The translations under genes and the position numbers were made by a program. Positions 1-10,771 of a stretch of 64,000 nucleotides of DNA are shown here, in pieces. The DNA is from Closterium sp. Naga37s-1 (Eukaryota > Streptophyta > Zygnematophyceae > Desmidiales > Closteriaceae). The stretch is taken from contig CANJKZ010000460.1 of assembly GCA_947471745.1 (NCBI GenBank), forward strand, positions 356,001-420,000. The letters are read 5' to 3'. Position 1 is the stretch's first letter; each line of letters begins with the position of its first letter. The notes under the pieces are model-generated. The model saw nothing but the letters and a program-made list of their open reading frames with translations, was not told the origin of the DNA and ran no database searches.

Positions 1-366
1 AGTTTCGAGAACCTTCGTGGTTGGGGACAGTGTGGCACTGTTCCACATCACTGTACCTCGGCTCTTGGGGTTTGTAGGAGCTGGGAGTCATTCCCAACTC
101 GTAACTCTTCCTATCTTGTGTTCTAAGACTATAGTGGCTGCCATAGTACCGTTCGTTCAAACCGACGCTGTGTCGTCAATTCTTTATCAAATCGTGCAAT
201 CTAAATTGCTAATTGTAGACGACGTGAAGACGCTCCAGATCCAATTTGAATCAGGTCATTTGCAGCTGTGAGCAGAACGCTATCAACGTTTGAAGCCGCT
301 GTGCAGAAATCCGTCTGTGCTCTCTATCTTTCGTTTTAGGCACATTCAAGCCTATTGTGACTATAA
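1..366. other. Unassigned sequence left of A0
   Basis: I recognise no coding family, LTR end or repeat. An 84-residue open frame at 17-271 has no motif I know. The right border is set by the start of family-A copia homology at about 367. It may be host DNA or the truncated 5' portion of F0, but nothing in the sequence decides this. Confidence 0.3.
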
Positions 367-1125
367 CAGGCCACTCCTCTGGCTACAGGTCACTCGCTCT
401 CAGCTCTGCCTTCGGATGAGTCCGTAGAGCCGAGTGGTCCTTACCCAGAGCTAGTTGGTTGCCTCATGTACCTGATGACTTGCACTCGTCCTGACCTAGC
501 ATACCATCTTGGCCTTCTGGCCCGCTATGTGGCTCCTGGCAGGCACCGAAAGGTGCACTGGGATGCTGCAAAGAGGGTATTGCGCTACTTGTGCAGTACA
601 TCGGGCATGGGGCTCGTGCTTGGAGGGAGGCGCTCAGTTGTTCTCACTGGGCACTCAGACGCTTCTTGGGTTGACGACCAGGCTACTCAGCGGTCGTCAC
701 AGGGTTACACCTTCAGCCTTGGCTCTGGTTCAGTTTCTTGGCGTTCTACTCGCTCGTCTTCAGTTCTCAGCTCCAGTTGTGAGGCTGAGATCTACGCCAC
801 AGCCATGGCTGCACAGGAGTTACGCTGGCTGACCTACCTGCTGACCGACTTGGGAGAGCGGCCTAGTTCTCCTCCAGTGCTGTACGTCGACAACAAGGCT
901 GCCATTGCCTTGTGTCAGGAGCACAGACTGGAGCACAGAACGAAGCACATCGCTCTTCGTTACTTCCTGGCTCGAGAGCTGCAGCAGCGCGGTCAGCTTC
1001 GTCTGCGTTACGTGGCCACTCGGGCCAACACCGCTGATATATTCACCAAGGCACTTCAGCCTGGTGATCATCAGCGCTTCTGCACTATACTGGGGCTTGT
1101 GCCCACTTTTCCTCACTTACTGTAG
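367..1125 (+). pseudogene. A0 pol remnant: RT tail and RNase H
   Basis: About 253 codons remain open to a TAG at 1123-1125. Visible copia RNase H landmarks in order are GHSDASW, SWRSTRSSSV, CEAEIYA, YVDNKAA, HRTKHIALRYF and ANTADIFTKAL. In a complete element this domain degrades the RNA template during reverse transcription in the virus-like particle. The reading frame is undamaged from 367 to the stop, but everything upstream (Gag, protease, integrase, RT core) is missing. Homology is near-complete with the matching parts of A1, A2 and E. The fragment cannot start translation on its own and is a relic. Confidence 0.85.
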
Positions 1126-1354
1126 GCTTTGTCTGTACTGTGATCTCTATATATATATACCTGCTTGTTTGTTTTGCTAGGTTGAGATCACCTTGCTGTT
1201 TGTGTTTCATATATGCCTCTGCATTTGAACTGGCCCTGTGGCCCTTTGCTTGTGCTCAGATTGTGTGGTGACGTTGTGATCCACCCTGAGCTTGCTTTGC
1301 CTTTCTTGACTGGTCTTGTGACCCCTTGCTCTTCCCACTTTGCCTATGGGGGTG

Positions 1355-1482
1355 TGTCAAACATTATCCATATGTTATTGCTGTGTAGGCTATAGTGGGT
1401 TAGCCTTTAGGGGGTACACAACTCTAGGGTTTCATACTTGTACTCCAATGTTTCATAGTTCAGTCACTTCTTGTTTCTGACA
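1355..1482 (+). repeat. 3' LTR of A0 (128 bp)
   Basis: It begins TGTCAAAC straight after the purine tract and ends TCTGACA. It shares blocks such as taggctatagtggg and catacttgtac with the LTRs of E and A1. LTRs this short (110-140 bp) are a hallmark of the A-type elements here. Confidence 0.85.
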
Positions 1483-2786
1483 GCGTCAGCAGCTGCTGGT
1501 GCCGCCCCATACTGTTCAGTTCCGATTGAGATTGATGAGGAAGATCCTCACAATGACATCAACACCGAACCTTACTACGAGTTCGCTGATAACGGGGCAA
1601 CTACACCTCTTCCCGTTGCCTCTAACGAAAGCGAATGCCGCGGCCCTGGTTTTAGCTTCAATCCTGAAGCTGGTGATGAAGCTGCTACTAACGAGACTGA
1701 GCAGCAGACTCGTTATCGACAGACTGGGTTACAGATACTGGGACTCGCCGTAGCAGTTCAACCATCTCTTCCTACCGAACCAAACACCTTGAATCAAGCA
1801 CTGAATGGACCTTCCAGAGAAAAATGGCGCAAAGCCATGGATAAGGAGCTGAAGGCGCTGCACGGCAACAACACGTGGGATTTAATCCCTATTTCGACAC
1901 TTCATGGCAAGAACATACTCTCAGGGAAGTGGGTCTTTCGTATCAAGACCGATGCTGATGGTACGATCGATCGATTCAAGGCTCGCTGGGTTGTCCGCGG
2001 GTTTGATAAAAAACAAGGCGTGGATTACGACGCGACCTTCGGTCCTGTCAGCTGTCATACTTCGCTCCGGATTCTACTTGCCTTCGCAGCCGCATTAGGT
2101 TTCAAGCTTCGCCAAATTGATGTCTCTACTGCGTTTCTCTACGCTCTCGTTGACGCACTCATACTCATCGAGCAGCCGCACGGTTACGTCACGGACTCTT
2201 CCAAAGTCTGCCGCTTTAACAAATCCCTCTATGGGATAAGATAGGCACCGCGCCTCTGGCAGCAGCATCTACACGAACGTCTCGTCCGCATCGGTTTCCG
2301 CCAACTCCCTCATGATCACAACATGTACCGCCTTGACCACGCAGCTGCATTTGTTCTACTCGTTGTCTATGTCGACGACTTGCTTTACATCGGCAGCTCA
2401 CCCGACAATATTTCTTACTTTGAAGGGGAGCTGAAAACCGATATAACGATCACCATCTCCACTGATGTCACTCACTATCTCGGCCTTAAAATCACCGAGA
2501 CTTCTACGCTATTCATCTCTCTGCCGAGAAATACGCCAAGAAGCTCCTAAAGCGGTTCCCACTACCGATAACTACATCTACGACTTCCTTTCGTTCTACT
2601 TCGGTAGCTGACTCTGAACCTCTCCACTCTGCGGGCGTAACACGCTATCAACAACTTCTGGGTATTCTGCTCTTCGCAGCTGTGACTTGTTGTCTGGATT
2701 TGGCTTACTCGGCTAGTCAGCTCGCTCAATATCTTAAGCGACCTGAAGGGGAGAACTCACGAGAGCTGGAAGCAGCTGTATCATAC
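1483..2786 (+). pseudogene. F0 reverse transcriptase fragment
   Basis: The frame runs from the A0 junction to a TAG at 2242-2244 and resumes in the same frame after it. Family landmarks are the acidic linker, EKWRKAMDKEL, NILSGKWVFRIK, ARWVVRGF, QIDVSTAFLY and, after the stop, the catalytic YVDD box near 2371. A frameshift near 2530-2550 throws the fingers-thumb region out of frame. Later fragments such as LLGILLFAAV and the LDLAYSASQLAQ-like block are still readable to 2786, where A1 interrupts. It is an inactive relic of a copia RT, and the most similar intact reading frame in the window is that of element I. Confidence 0.85.
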
Positions 2787-2918
2787 TGTCAAAATTATAT
2801 GCTATAGTCTGTTTAGGCTGTAGTGGGGTAGTTCTTATAGGGTACAACACTTTTAGGTTTTCATACTTGTACTCACATGCTGCCTAGTTCATTCATTCCA
2901 TTCTCTCACATTGTAACA
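2787..2918 (+). repeat. A1 5' LTR (132 bp)
   Basis: It runs TGTCAAAA to TGTAACA, is flanked on the left by catac and is followed directly by the PBS. A 132-bp LTR leaves little room for a promoter; I see no clear TATA box. Confidence 0.95.
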
Positions 2919-2973
2919 TGGTATTCTGAGCAGGTTCCCTAGTGGGAACGTTTTTTTTAAAGGGCCCACCACT
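2919..2973 (+). promoter_or_regulatory. A1 PBS, hairpin and GGGCCCACCACT motif
   Basis: The PBS tggtattctgagcagg resembles the initiator-Met type TGGTATCAGAGC with a small change. A perfect stem-loop follows: GTTCCC (2934-2939), loop tagt, GGGAAC (2944-2949). After a T-run comes GGGCCCACCACT (2962-2973). The same order is seen in A2, E, H and J with different stem bases. Confidence 0.8.
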
Positions 2974-3985
2974 AAATATTTTTTTTCCTGCCCGAAGCGC
3001 GCATCGCGCCCTGCCCGTCGTGGCCCCCTTAACGCCCGTCGCGGCCCCTACTGCCTGTCGCGGCCCCTAGCCCGTCGCGACCCCTAGCTCGTCGCGGCCC
3101 CTAGCCCGTCGCGGCCCCCTAGCCCGTCGCGGCCCCTAGCTCGTCGCGGCCCCTAGCCCGTCGCGGCCCCTAGCGCGTCGCGGCCCCTAGCCCGTCGCGG
3201 CCCCTACTGCCTGTCGCGGCCCCTACTGCCGTCGCGACCCCGCCTGCCGTCGCGGCCCCTACTGCCGACACGGCCCCTACTGCCGTCGCGGCCCTAGCCC
3301 GTCGTGGCCCCTGCTGGCACGGCCCCCTGCTGACGCGGCCCCCTGCTGGCGCGGCCCCTACTGACGCGGCCCCCTGCTGGCGCGGCCCCTCCTGACGCGG
3401 CCCCCTGCAGTCGCGCCCCCCCCCTGCAGTCGCCACCCCTATCGGCCCGGCCCCTGCTGGCGCGGCCCCTACTGGCGCGGCCCCCCCTGCTGTCGCCAGC
3501 CCTACTGGCGCGGCCCCTACTGGCGCGGCACCTGCAGACGCGCCCCCCCCCCCCCCCCCCTGCTGTCGCCACCCCTACTGGCGCGGCCCCTACTGTAACG
3601 ACCCGGCCCCGGCTGACGCGGCCCCCCCTGCTTGCGCGGCCCCTACTGGCGCGGCCCCTGCTGACGCGGCCCCCCCCTCTTGGCGCGGCCCCTCCTGGTG
3701 CGGCCCCTACTGGCGCGGCCCCCCCTGCAGTCGCCCCCCCCCCCCCCCCCCTGCTGTCGCCACCCCTAATGGCGCGGCCCCTGCTGTCACGGCCCGGCCC
3801 TGCACCCGCCCCTGGTAAGCACCCGCGCCGCGCTGCCGAGCCGCGCCGCCCAGCCGAGCCGCGCCGCCCAGCTGAACCGCGCCGCCCAGCCGAGCCGCGC
3901 TGCCCACTGAGCCGCGCCGCTCTGCCGAGCTGCGCCGCCCTACCGAGCCGCACTGCCCTGCACTGCCCTACTGCCTCTGCTGCTA
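2974..3985 (+). repeat. A1 GC-rich leader tandem array
   Basis: About 1 kb lies between PBS and Gag. The first part is a roughly 17-bp unit (cccgtcgcggcccctag and variants). The second part is a roughly 15-bp unit (ggcgcggcccctact), broken by poly-C runs. It is a low-complexity, strongly strand-asymmetric (C-rich) untranslated leader. Long open frames on the other strand here are artefacts of the repeat. Confidence 0.85.
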
Positions 3986-4487
3986 CTGCTGCTCCTGCTT
4001 CTACTGCTGCTCCTAGGGCTAGCCCTACTGTTCTCACCTTTGATGCTGAGGGGCGTGCAGTTGACTTTGACGTGTGGGTTGACGACCTGCAGCTCTTTCT
4101 TCAGTGTGACTCTAGAGATGGGGTATCACTTTTCGATCAAACGTCCGGTGTCTCTACTGCTCCTGCTGCCACTGCTAACAGTACGGTTTGCTCGCAGTGG
4201 ACCACTCGTGACGCTGTTGCTCGTCTTGCTGTTCGTAGTCACCTGCCGCCTGCTGAGCGCGCGCATTTTGGTCAGTACAAGACTGCTCAGTCTTTGTACG
4301 ACGCTGTAGTTGCGCGCTACTCCTCCCCTGCCACTGCTGCCCTCAGCCGCCTCATGCTGCCGTACCTTTTCCCTGACCTTGCCGCCTTTGCCACAGTCGC
4401 TGACCTAGTTTCTCACCTCCGCACTAGTGACGCCCGCTACCGCGCTGCCCTTCCCACTGAGTTCTGTGCCAAGAACCCCCCCCCCCC
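3769..4487 (+). pseudogene. A1 Gag N-terminal domain, start lost and frameshifted
   Basis: Copia Gag coats the genomic RNA in the virus-like particle. Homology to A2 and E Gag starts at about 4018 (ASPTVLTFDAEGRA), but the ATG used by A2 is AGG here (4014-4016). An upstream in-frame ATG at 3769 would add about 80 residues translated from the leader array. The domain continues through VWVDDLQLFLQCDS, LYDAVVARYSSPA and HLRTSDARYRAALP. It leaves frame at a poly-C run near 4476: 12 C here against 13 in A2. A homopolymer sequencing error could mimic this shift. Confidence 0.8.
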
Positions 4488-7400
4488 ATGTACATCGCCC
4501 TTTACTACCTAGTCACCCGCCTCCCTGACTCCCTTGCTTCAGTCAGGGACCACTTTCTCTCCCTTTGCCCCACCGAGCTCACTGTCGACCTGCTAGAGGA
4601 GCGCCTAGCTGCAGCTGAGAAGAGTATCTTAGCTGTAGGTGCTTCTCGTGGCGACCGGCGCACCCCTTTCTTTGAGGGGTGTTCCCCTGTCCCCCTTCTC
4701 CCCTCTGTTGCTTCTGCTGCTGCTGTCGACCTCGTTGGCACTGAGGAGGTCGGAGCTGCGTCTGCCCCTAGTGGGAGACGCCGCAACAGCAAGGGCAAGG
4801 GGAGCAAGGGTGGTGGAGGGGACGGTGGGGGCGGCGGCGGAGGCGGTGGAGGAGGCAGAGGGGGTGGCGGTGGAGGTGGGGGTGGTGCCAGGAGTGGGGG
4901 CTTCAGTGGCGGCAGTGGAGGTGGTGGAGGCAGCGGCGGAGGTGGTGGAGGCAGCGGCACTGGTGGTGGAGGCAACGGCAGCGGTGGCGGAGGTGGCGGT
5001 GGTGGTGGTGCTGGTCGAGGTGCAGCCGCGCAGCGTGGAGGCTTTGGTGGTAGCCAGCGCCAGCAGCAGTCGCGTTCCCGTGAGACCCCGTCGGCCCAGC
5101 AGCTTCGTGAGTGGTACGCTGGGCGTGGGAGGTCTGGGGGTGCTGGTCCCTGCACTTACGTTCTTCGCACCGGCAGTCGTCGTGGGGAGACGTGCAGGCT
5201 GTCACACACTGTGCAACACTGCTTCGGTCGCCTGACTGACGCCTGGCGCACCCAATTTCCTGACGTTGTTGAGCTCCCTCGCTGGGGTGATCTGCTTAGG
5301 CAGAATGTTGCTATCTTTGATCTTGATTTCGATGCTATCCTTGCTGCCATGTATGCTTTGACTGATAGTGCTGAGGGTGACTGTTACCTGAGTGTCCCGC
5401 CCGACCCGGGCATTGCGGCTGCTGCTCTAGGTGCTAGTGCGTCTGCTGCTCCAGGTACTAGTGAGTCTGCTGCTCCAGGTGCTGGTGAGTCTGCTCTCTC
5501 TGGTACTGCACCTACTGAGGCCTTGCACACTTTCACACTTGACTCTGGTGCTTCGCGCTCTTTCTTTAGAGACAGCACCACACTCACGCCGCTCAGTCGG
5601 CCTGTTGCAGTCTCCCTTGCTGACCCCTCTGGGGGCCCAGTCCTTGCACACTATTCCACGGTTCTACTGTGTCCTGCGGCCCCGTCGGGCTTGCTGTCGG
5701 GACTCCACCTCCCCTTGTTCTCTACGAACCTGGTGAGTGGAGCTGACCTCCAGGACACGTGGGTTGACCAGTTCGCCCCTGGAGGTCAGCGTGTGACCCA
5801 CTGCACTTGCTCTCGGACGGGCCGCCACCTGGCCACGTTCACCCGTCGGCCAGGGTCGAGTCTGTACACACTGACTACTGCGCCTCCTCCGGTCCCTGCG
5901 TCTGGTCAGGTAGCTGCGTCCAGTCAGGTGTTTGCTGCTGCGTCCAGGTCTAGTCCTGCGTCTGCCCCCTGCTCGTGTCGTCCTCTAACACACGAGACTC
6001 TCCTGTGGCATCACTGCCTTGGTCACCCCTCCCTGCCTCGTCTTCGAGGCGTGGCCTCTCGTACCCTTGTCTCGGGTCTCCCCCGGTGCCTTCCTCCCCT
6101 TCCTCCAGGGCCTGCCCCCACCTGTGTTCCCTGTGTCGAGGGCCGGCAGCGCACCGCTCCTCACTCCTCCTCATTCCCTCCGACCGAGGCTCCCCTGCAG
6201 ACTCTTCACATGAACGTGTGGGGCCCAGCCCGCGTCCGTGGACAGGGTCACGAGTGTTACTTCCTGCTGGTCGTTGACGACTACTCGCGTTATACCTCAG
6301 TCTTGCCCTTGCACAGCAAGGGTGACGTCACTGAGGTGTTGATCGATTGGATCCGCGGTGCTCGTCGCCAGCTCAGTGAGAGTTTCGGCTCGGACCTTCC
6401 TGTTCTGTGTCTGCACTCAGACAGAGGTGGTGAGTTTTCCTCCGACCTCCTGAGGGCCTTCTGACGTGCGGAGGGCATCCGCCAGACGTTCACGCTTCCG
6501 GCCTCCCCACAGCAAAATGGGATTGCTGAGCGCCGCATTGGCATGGTCATGGACGTCGCTCGTACGTCCATGATCCATGCGGCTGCTCCCCATTTTCTGT
6601 GGCCGTTCGCGGTTCAGTACGCGGCGCATCAGATCAACCTTCAGCCTCGTGTCTCCTTGCCGGAGACCACACCTACTCTGAGGTGGACACGGAAGGTTGG
6701 CGATGTGTCTGCGTTCCGTGTCTGGGGATCTCGAGCTTTTGTCCGTGATACTTCAGCGGACAAGCTGTCCTCCCGTGCCGTTCCCTGTGTCTTCCTTGGC
6801 TTCCCCCCTGACGCACCTGGGTGGCAGTTCTACCACCCCACCTCGCGTCGTGTTCTGTCCTCTCAGGACGTCACGTTTGACGAGTCGGTGTCTTACTACC
6901 GTCTCTTTCCCTACCGCGCTGCCTCTCTCCCCCCCCCGCCACTCTTCCTAGTACCAGGTACTCCTCCGATAGACCCCCTCCCCCCTCAGGTTCCTGCTCC
7001 CTCAGGTGTGTCTCAGGTAGACCCTGACGAGCCGGTCGAGGTAGCTGTCGACTCAGGTGCTGCTAGGGGTGCTGAGCCTGCGGGTGCGGGGACTGGGGGT
7101 GCTGAGCCTGAGCGTGTGGAGCCTGGGGGTGCTGACTCTGGGGGTGCTGCGTCTTGGGGTGCTGAGCCTGCGTGTGCTGAGTCTGGAGGTTCTCCGGGTG
7201 TCCGGTTACGGCGGGAGCCCCTCTCTCCGCAGCGGCTTCGTGAGTGGTACGCTCGACGCTGTCGCCGTGCTACTAGTGCTACTGGTGCTGGAGCCGCTGG
7301 TCCTGGAGGCGTTCGTACTGGCGGTACTGGAGCTGCTGGTGCTGGTGCTGCTGGAGGTGCTGCTGGTGCTGGAGCTGCTGGAGGTGCTGCTGGTGCTGGA

Positions 7401-7736
7401 GCTGCTGGAGGTGCAGCTGGTGCTGGTGCTGCTGGAGGTGCTGCTGGTGCTGGAGCTGCTGGAGGTGCTGCTGGTGCTGGAGCTACTGGAGGTGCTGCTG
7501 GTGCTGGTGCTGCTGGAGGTGCTACTGGTGCTGGAGTTGCTGGAGGAGGTACTGGTGCTGTCTCTTCTGTTTCTGGAGGCGCTGCGCGGCCGCGGCCGTA
7601 CTACGTTCCGCTCCTTCAGCAGGTTCTTGGTCTACCACCTTCTCCTGGTCCTACTCCTCCGTTACTGAGTCCACCGCCTGTCCAGTCACAGTCGCCGTTA
7701 CAGCCGTCCTCTCCACTGCCTGGTCCGCTTACGTAG
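4488..7736 (+). pseudogene. A1 Gag C-terminus, protease, integrase and linker
   Basis: One frame with a single TGA at 6462-6464 and a TAG at 7734-7736. In order it shows the Gag core, a long Gly-rich tract (4810-5020), an atypical Cys/His motif spaced C-X13-C-X3-H-X4-C near 5155-5215, protease LDSGAS (near 5540), the HHCLGHPS...CVPC pre-integrase zinc region, the integrase core with HSDRGGEF and PQQNGIAERR, and an Ala/Gly linker repeated in 18-27-bp units (7300-7560). The first catalytic Asp of integrase (HMDVWGP in A2) is Asn here (codon aac near 6211), so integrase should be dead even without the stop. These changes point to an inactive copy. Confidence 0.85.
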
Positions 7737-9847
7737 CATCGTGAGCCTGAGTCGCGTCCTGTGTCGCTTGTGTCTCGTGCTGCGTCGCCTGTCCGCACTG
7801 CTCGCGCTGGTCGTGTTTTGCGTCTGCGTCCTCCTCCTGTCCCTGGCACTCACTCTATGACACTGCGTCCTTCCACTGCTCCACAGCGTGTCCCTCTGCC
7901 CTCTCCTCCTGCGTCCTCTCTTCCTGACGGTCCGGACCCGGAGTCTGACTCCCTTCGTGCTGCTAGTCCTATTGTCACGCGCTTCCTGGCCACTGCTGTC
8001 ACTGACCCTCTGTTTGAGTCCTCTGCTGCGTCTGCTCTCGTTGCTGAGCTTGTTGACTTTGCTGCAGCCTGTCGCGTAGACTACGCCACTAGTCTTGTTG
8101 CTGAGTCTGCGTCTGCGTCTGTCTATCCTCCGTCCGTCGTGGGTGAGTGTGCTCTTGGCACGGACGTTCTTGAGGACAGGCAGGAGGACCTTGAGTGCTT
8201 TGCCGCTGCTGTACCTCATCTTGTGTCCATGCTGCTTGCCCCTGAGGGAGACCCGGATGCACCAGACATCCCGACCCCGCGCTCTTACGCAGAGGCGATA
8301 GAGGGTCCCTACTCCTCTCAGTGGCAGGCAGCCATGGACGCCGAGATGGCTTCCTGGAAGTCCACAGGCACCTACGTAGACGAGGTTCCCCCACCTGGGG
8401 CGAACATCGTCAGTGGCATGTGGATCTTCAGGGTGAAGTGGCCGCCGGGTTCTCTGACAGCCTTCAAGGCGCGTTACGTTGCACGTGGCTTCAGTCAGCG
8501 ACAGGGAGTTGACTTCTTCCAGACCTTCTCCCCTACCCCGAAGATGACCACTCTTCAGGTACTGCTGCACGTAGCTGCTCAGCGTGACTACGAGCTCCAC
8601 TCGCTTGACTTCAGCACAGCCTTCCTACAGGGCAGCCTGCACGAGGAGATCTGGCTGCGCCGCCCACCTGGCTTCACTGGGTCGTTTCCTGCTGGTACCC
8701 AGTGGAGCCTCCGCCGGCCAGTCTACGGTCTCCGCCAGGCACCCCGTGAGTGGCACGAGACACTGAGGACCACTCTTGCTACTCTTGGTTTTGCTCCTTC
8801 CACTGCTGACCCTTCTCTGTTTTTACGCACTGACACCACTCTGCCGTCGTTCTACGTTCTCGTGTACGTAGACGACCTTGTCTTTGCTACTGCTGACACT
8901 GAGGCACTCGCCCACGTGAAGTCCGAGCTGCAGAAGAGACACACGTGCACCGACCTGGGGGAGCTGACAAGCTATCTTGGCTTGCGGATCACCCGGGACA
9001 GAGCACAGCGCACCATTACCTTGACTCAGTCACACATGGTGCAGCAGGTCCTTCAGCCCTTGGCTTCACGTACTCCTCGCCACAGTCCACTCCTCTGCCT
9101 ACCGGTCACTCGCTCTCAGCTCCACCTTCGGACGAGTCCGTAGAGCCGAGTGGCCCGTATCCAGAGCTTGTGGGCTGCCTCATGTACCTGATGACCTGCA
9201 CTCGACCTGACCTCGCATACCCTCTCAGCCTTCTGGCTCGCTACGTGGCTCCCGGTAGGCACCGAAAGGTGCACTGGGATGCTGCGAAGAGGGTACTGCG
9301 TTACTTGTGCAGTACGTCGGGCATGGGGCTCGTGCTTGGAGGACGGGCTCGAGTTGTCCTTACTGGTCACGCAGACGCTTCCTTGGTTGACGACTTGGCT
9401 ACGCAGCGGTCGTCGCAGGGTTACACCTCCAGCCTTGGCTCCGGCTCTGTCTCTTGGCGGTCTACTCGCTCTTCTTCTGTTCTCAGCTCCAGTTGTGAGG
9501 CTGAGATCTACGCTGGGGCCATGGCTGCACAGGAGCTACGCTGGCTCACCTACCTGCTGACCGACTTGGGAGAGGCGCCTCGTTCTCCTCCAGTTCTGTA
9601 CGTCGACAACAAGGCCATGCTTGCCTTGTGTCAGGAGCACAGACTGGAGCACAGAACGAAGCACATTGCTCTGCGCTACTTCCTTGCTCAAGAGTTGCAG
9701 CAGCGTGGCCAGCTTCGTCTTGCTTACGTGGCCTCTCAGGCCAACACTGCTGATGTTTTCACCAAGGCACTTCAGACTTGTGATCATCAGCGTTTCTGTT
9801 CTGTTCTAGGCCTTGTACCTACTGTGCCTCACTTGCTTACTTCTTGA
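7737..9847 (+). pseudogene. A1 reverse transcriptase and RNase H
   Basis: The frame continues after the TAG at 7734. RT landmarks: SYAEAIEGPYSSQW, GMWIFRVK, ARYVARGFSQRQGVD, LDFSTAFLQGSLHEEIW, YGLRQAPREWH and catalytic YVDD near 8868. A one-base loss near 9055 (cccttgg against cgcttcgg in A2) shifts frame at the RT/RNase H junction. RNase H then runs open to TGA 9845-9847 with GHADAS, CEAEIYAGAMAAQE, YVDNKAM, RTKHIALRYF and ANTADVFTKAL. In an active element this region copies the genomic RNA into cDNA. Confidence 0.85.
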
Positions 9848-10075
9848 ATCTGCTTGTACTGTACTCTATATACATATACCTGCATGCTTACACTTGCTAG
9901 GTTGTGTTCAGTGTATTGTTTGCTTTCCTTTATATAACTCTGCATGTGAACTGGCCTTGTGGCCCTTTGGTTGTGCTCATACTGCGTGGTGACTTTGTGA
10001 TCCACCCTGAGCTTGCTTGCCTTTCTTGACTGGTCTTGTGACCTCTTGTTCTCCCCCACTTTGCCTATGGGGGTG

Positions 10076-10196
10076 TGTCAAACTTATATGCTATAGTCTG
10101 TGTAGGCTGTAGTGGTAGGGTACAACACTTTTAGGTTTTCATACTTGTACCCACCTGCTGCCTAGTTCATTCATTCCATTCTCTCACATTGTAACA
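10076..10196 (+). repeat. A1 3' LTR (121 bp)
   Basis: It starts TGTCAAAC after the purine tract and ends TGTAACA, followed by the second catac. Relative to the 5' LTR it lacks about 11 bp after tgtagtgg. Confidence 0.95.
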
Positions 10197-10201
10197 CATA
10201 C

Positions 10202-10764
10202 TTCGTATCCACATCTACTATTGAATTGACCTATCATAAGTCGCCGAAGTCACATCTAGCTCTACTCGGCTACATAGATGAAGATCACGCGGGTGATACT
10301 ACAAACAGGCGCTTTATGTACGGGTTATATCTTCCGCCTTGAGCCTGTTGGGACAATCTCCTGGCAGTCATCGAAGTAGGAGTTGATTGCACTTTCATCA
10401 GCTGAGGCAGAAATCATTGCTGCATGCACTGTAACGAAGGAAGGACTACCTTCGCGAACTGCTTAGCGAAGCAAAGTTACTAGACCTGCCACGGTTTCAA
10501 CTCTTCTGTAACAACCAATCCGCAATTCGTATCGCAAACAAATCTGGGTTCGCGAATCGGACCAAACACATTTTGCTTCGTTTTTTCTTCGTCAAGGACA
10601 AAATCGAGCAAGGGAAGTTACAGCTCGATTACTGCCCCACGAGCGAAATGGCTGAGGATTTCTTGACCACGCGTCTGCCACGTTCGAAATTCCAGTACTG
10701 CATGATGCTGACTGGACTCGGTAACATCACCAACAACACCGACAACATCGAACTCCAGAATTGA
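10202..10764 (+). pseudogene. F0 RNase H end, downstream of A1
   Basis: After the second catac copy the sequence resumes F0 pol. The first 240 bp are frame-broken: DHAG-type and SSAEAE-type RNase H blocks are visible only by switching frames. The last part, from about 10440, is open: LRELLSEAK, CNNQSAIRIANKSGFANRTKHI, FFVKDKIEQGKL, ending at TGA 10762-10764. A purine tract and an LTR start (TGTTGG) follow at once, as expected for a copia 3' end. Confidence 0.8.
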
Positions 10765-10771
10765 AGGGGAG

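Larger units (their letters stand above)
367..1482 (+). mobile_element. A0: 5'-truncated family-A Ty1/copia fragment
   Basis: This is the 3' end of a copia element: the end of pol, a 3' UTR, a polypurine tract (tatgggggtg, 1345-1354) and a complete 3' LTR. It aligns with A1, A2 and E from the RT/RNase H junction onward, and the LTR is closest to that of E. The left end is truncated at about 367, where homology and frame stop together at a TAA at 364-366. It abuts F0 pol directly at 1483, so it probably inserted into F0 and later lost its 5' part with the adjoining F0 sequence. No target duplication can be checked because the left end is gone. Confidence 0.85.
2787..10196 (+). mobile_element. 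A1: full-length family-A Ty1/copia element, TSD catac
   Basis: This 7.4-kb element has short LTRs (2787-2918 and 10076-10196) and identical 5-bp flanks catac at 2782-2786 and 10197-10201. It carries a PBS, a GC-rich leader array, gag-pol in copia order (Gag, protease, integrase, RT, RNase H) and a purine tract tatgggggtg. By eye the LTRs differ at about four aligned positions plus an 11-bp gap. Coding is broken by a lost start, a poly-C frameshift, stops at 6462 and 7734, a frameshift near 9055 and an Asp-to-Asn change in integrase. It sits inside F0, so it is younger than F0. Confidence 0.95.

Noticed and set aside
3170..4037. Long minus-strand frames of Gly/Arg/Ala repeats opposite the A1 leader
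   Set aside because: They are the reverse reading of a low-complexity GC-rich tandem array. The same artefact occurs at 19953-20439 and, on plus, at 53357-54062.
4505..5155. Minus-strand proline-rich frame of 216 codons (and 21140-21742)
   Set aside because: It is the antisense of the Gly-rich Gag tract (GGN codons read as NCC), so not a gene.
6950..7668. Leu/Val-rich frames over the Ala/Gly linker that look like membrane proteins
   Set aside because: Out-of-frame readings of the GCTGGTGCTGGA repeat in A1, also at 23635-24282 and 34080-34472.
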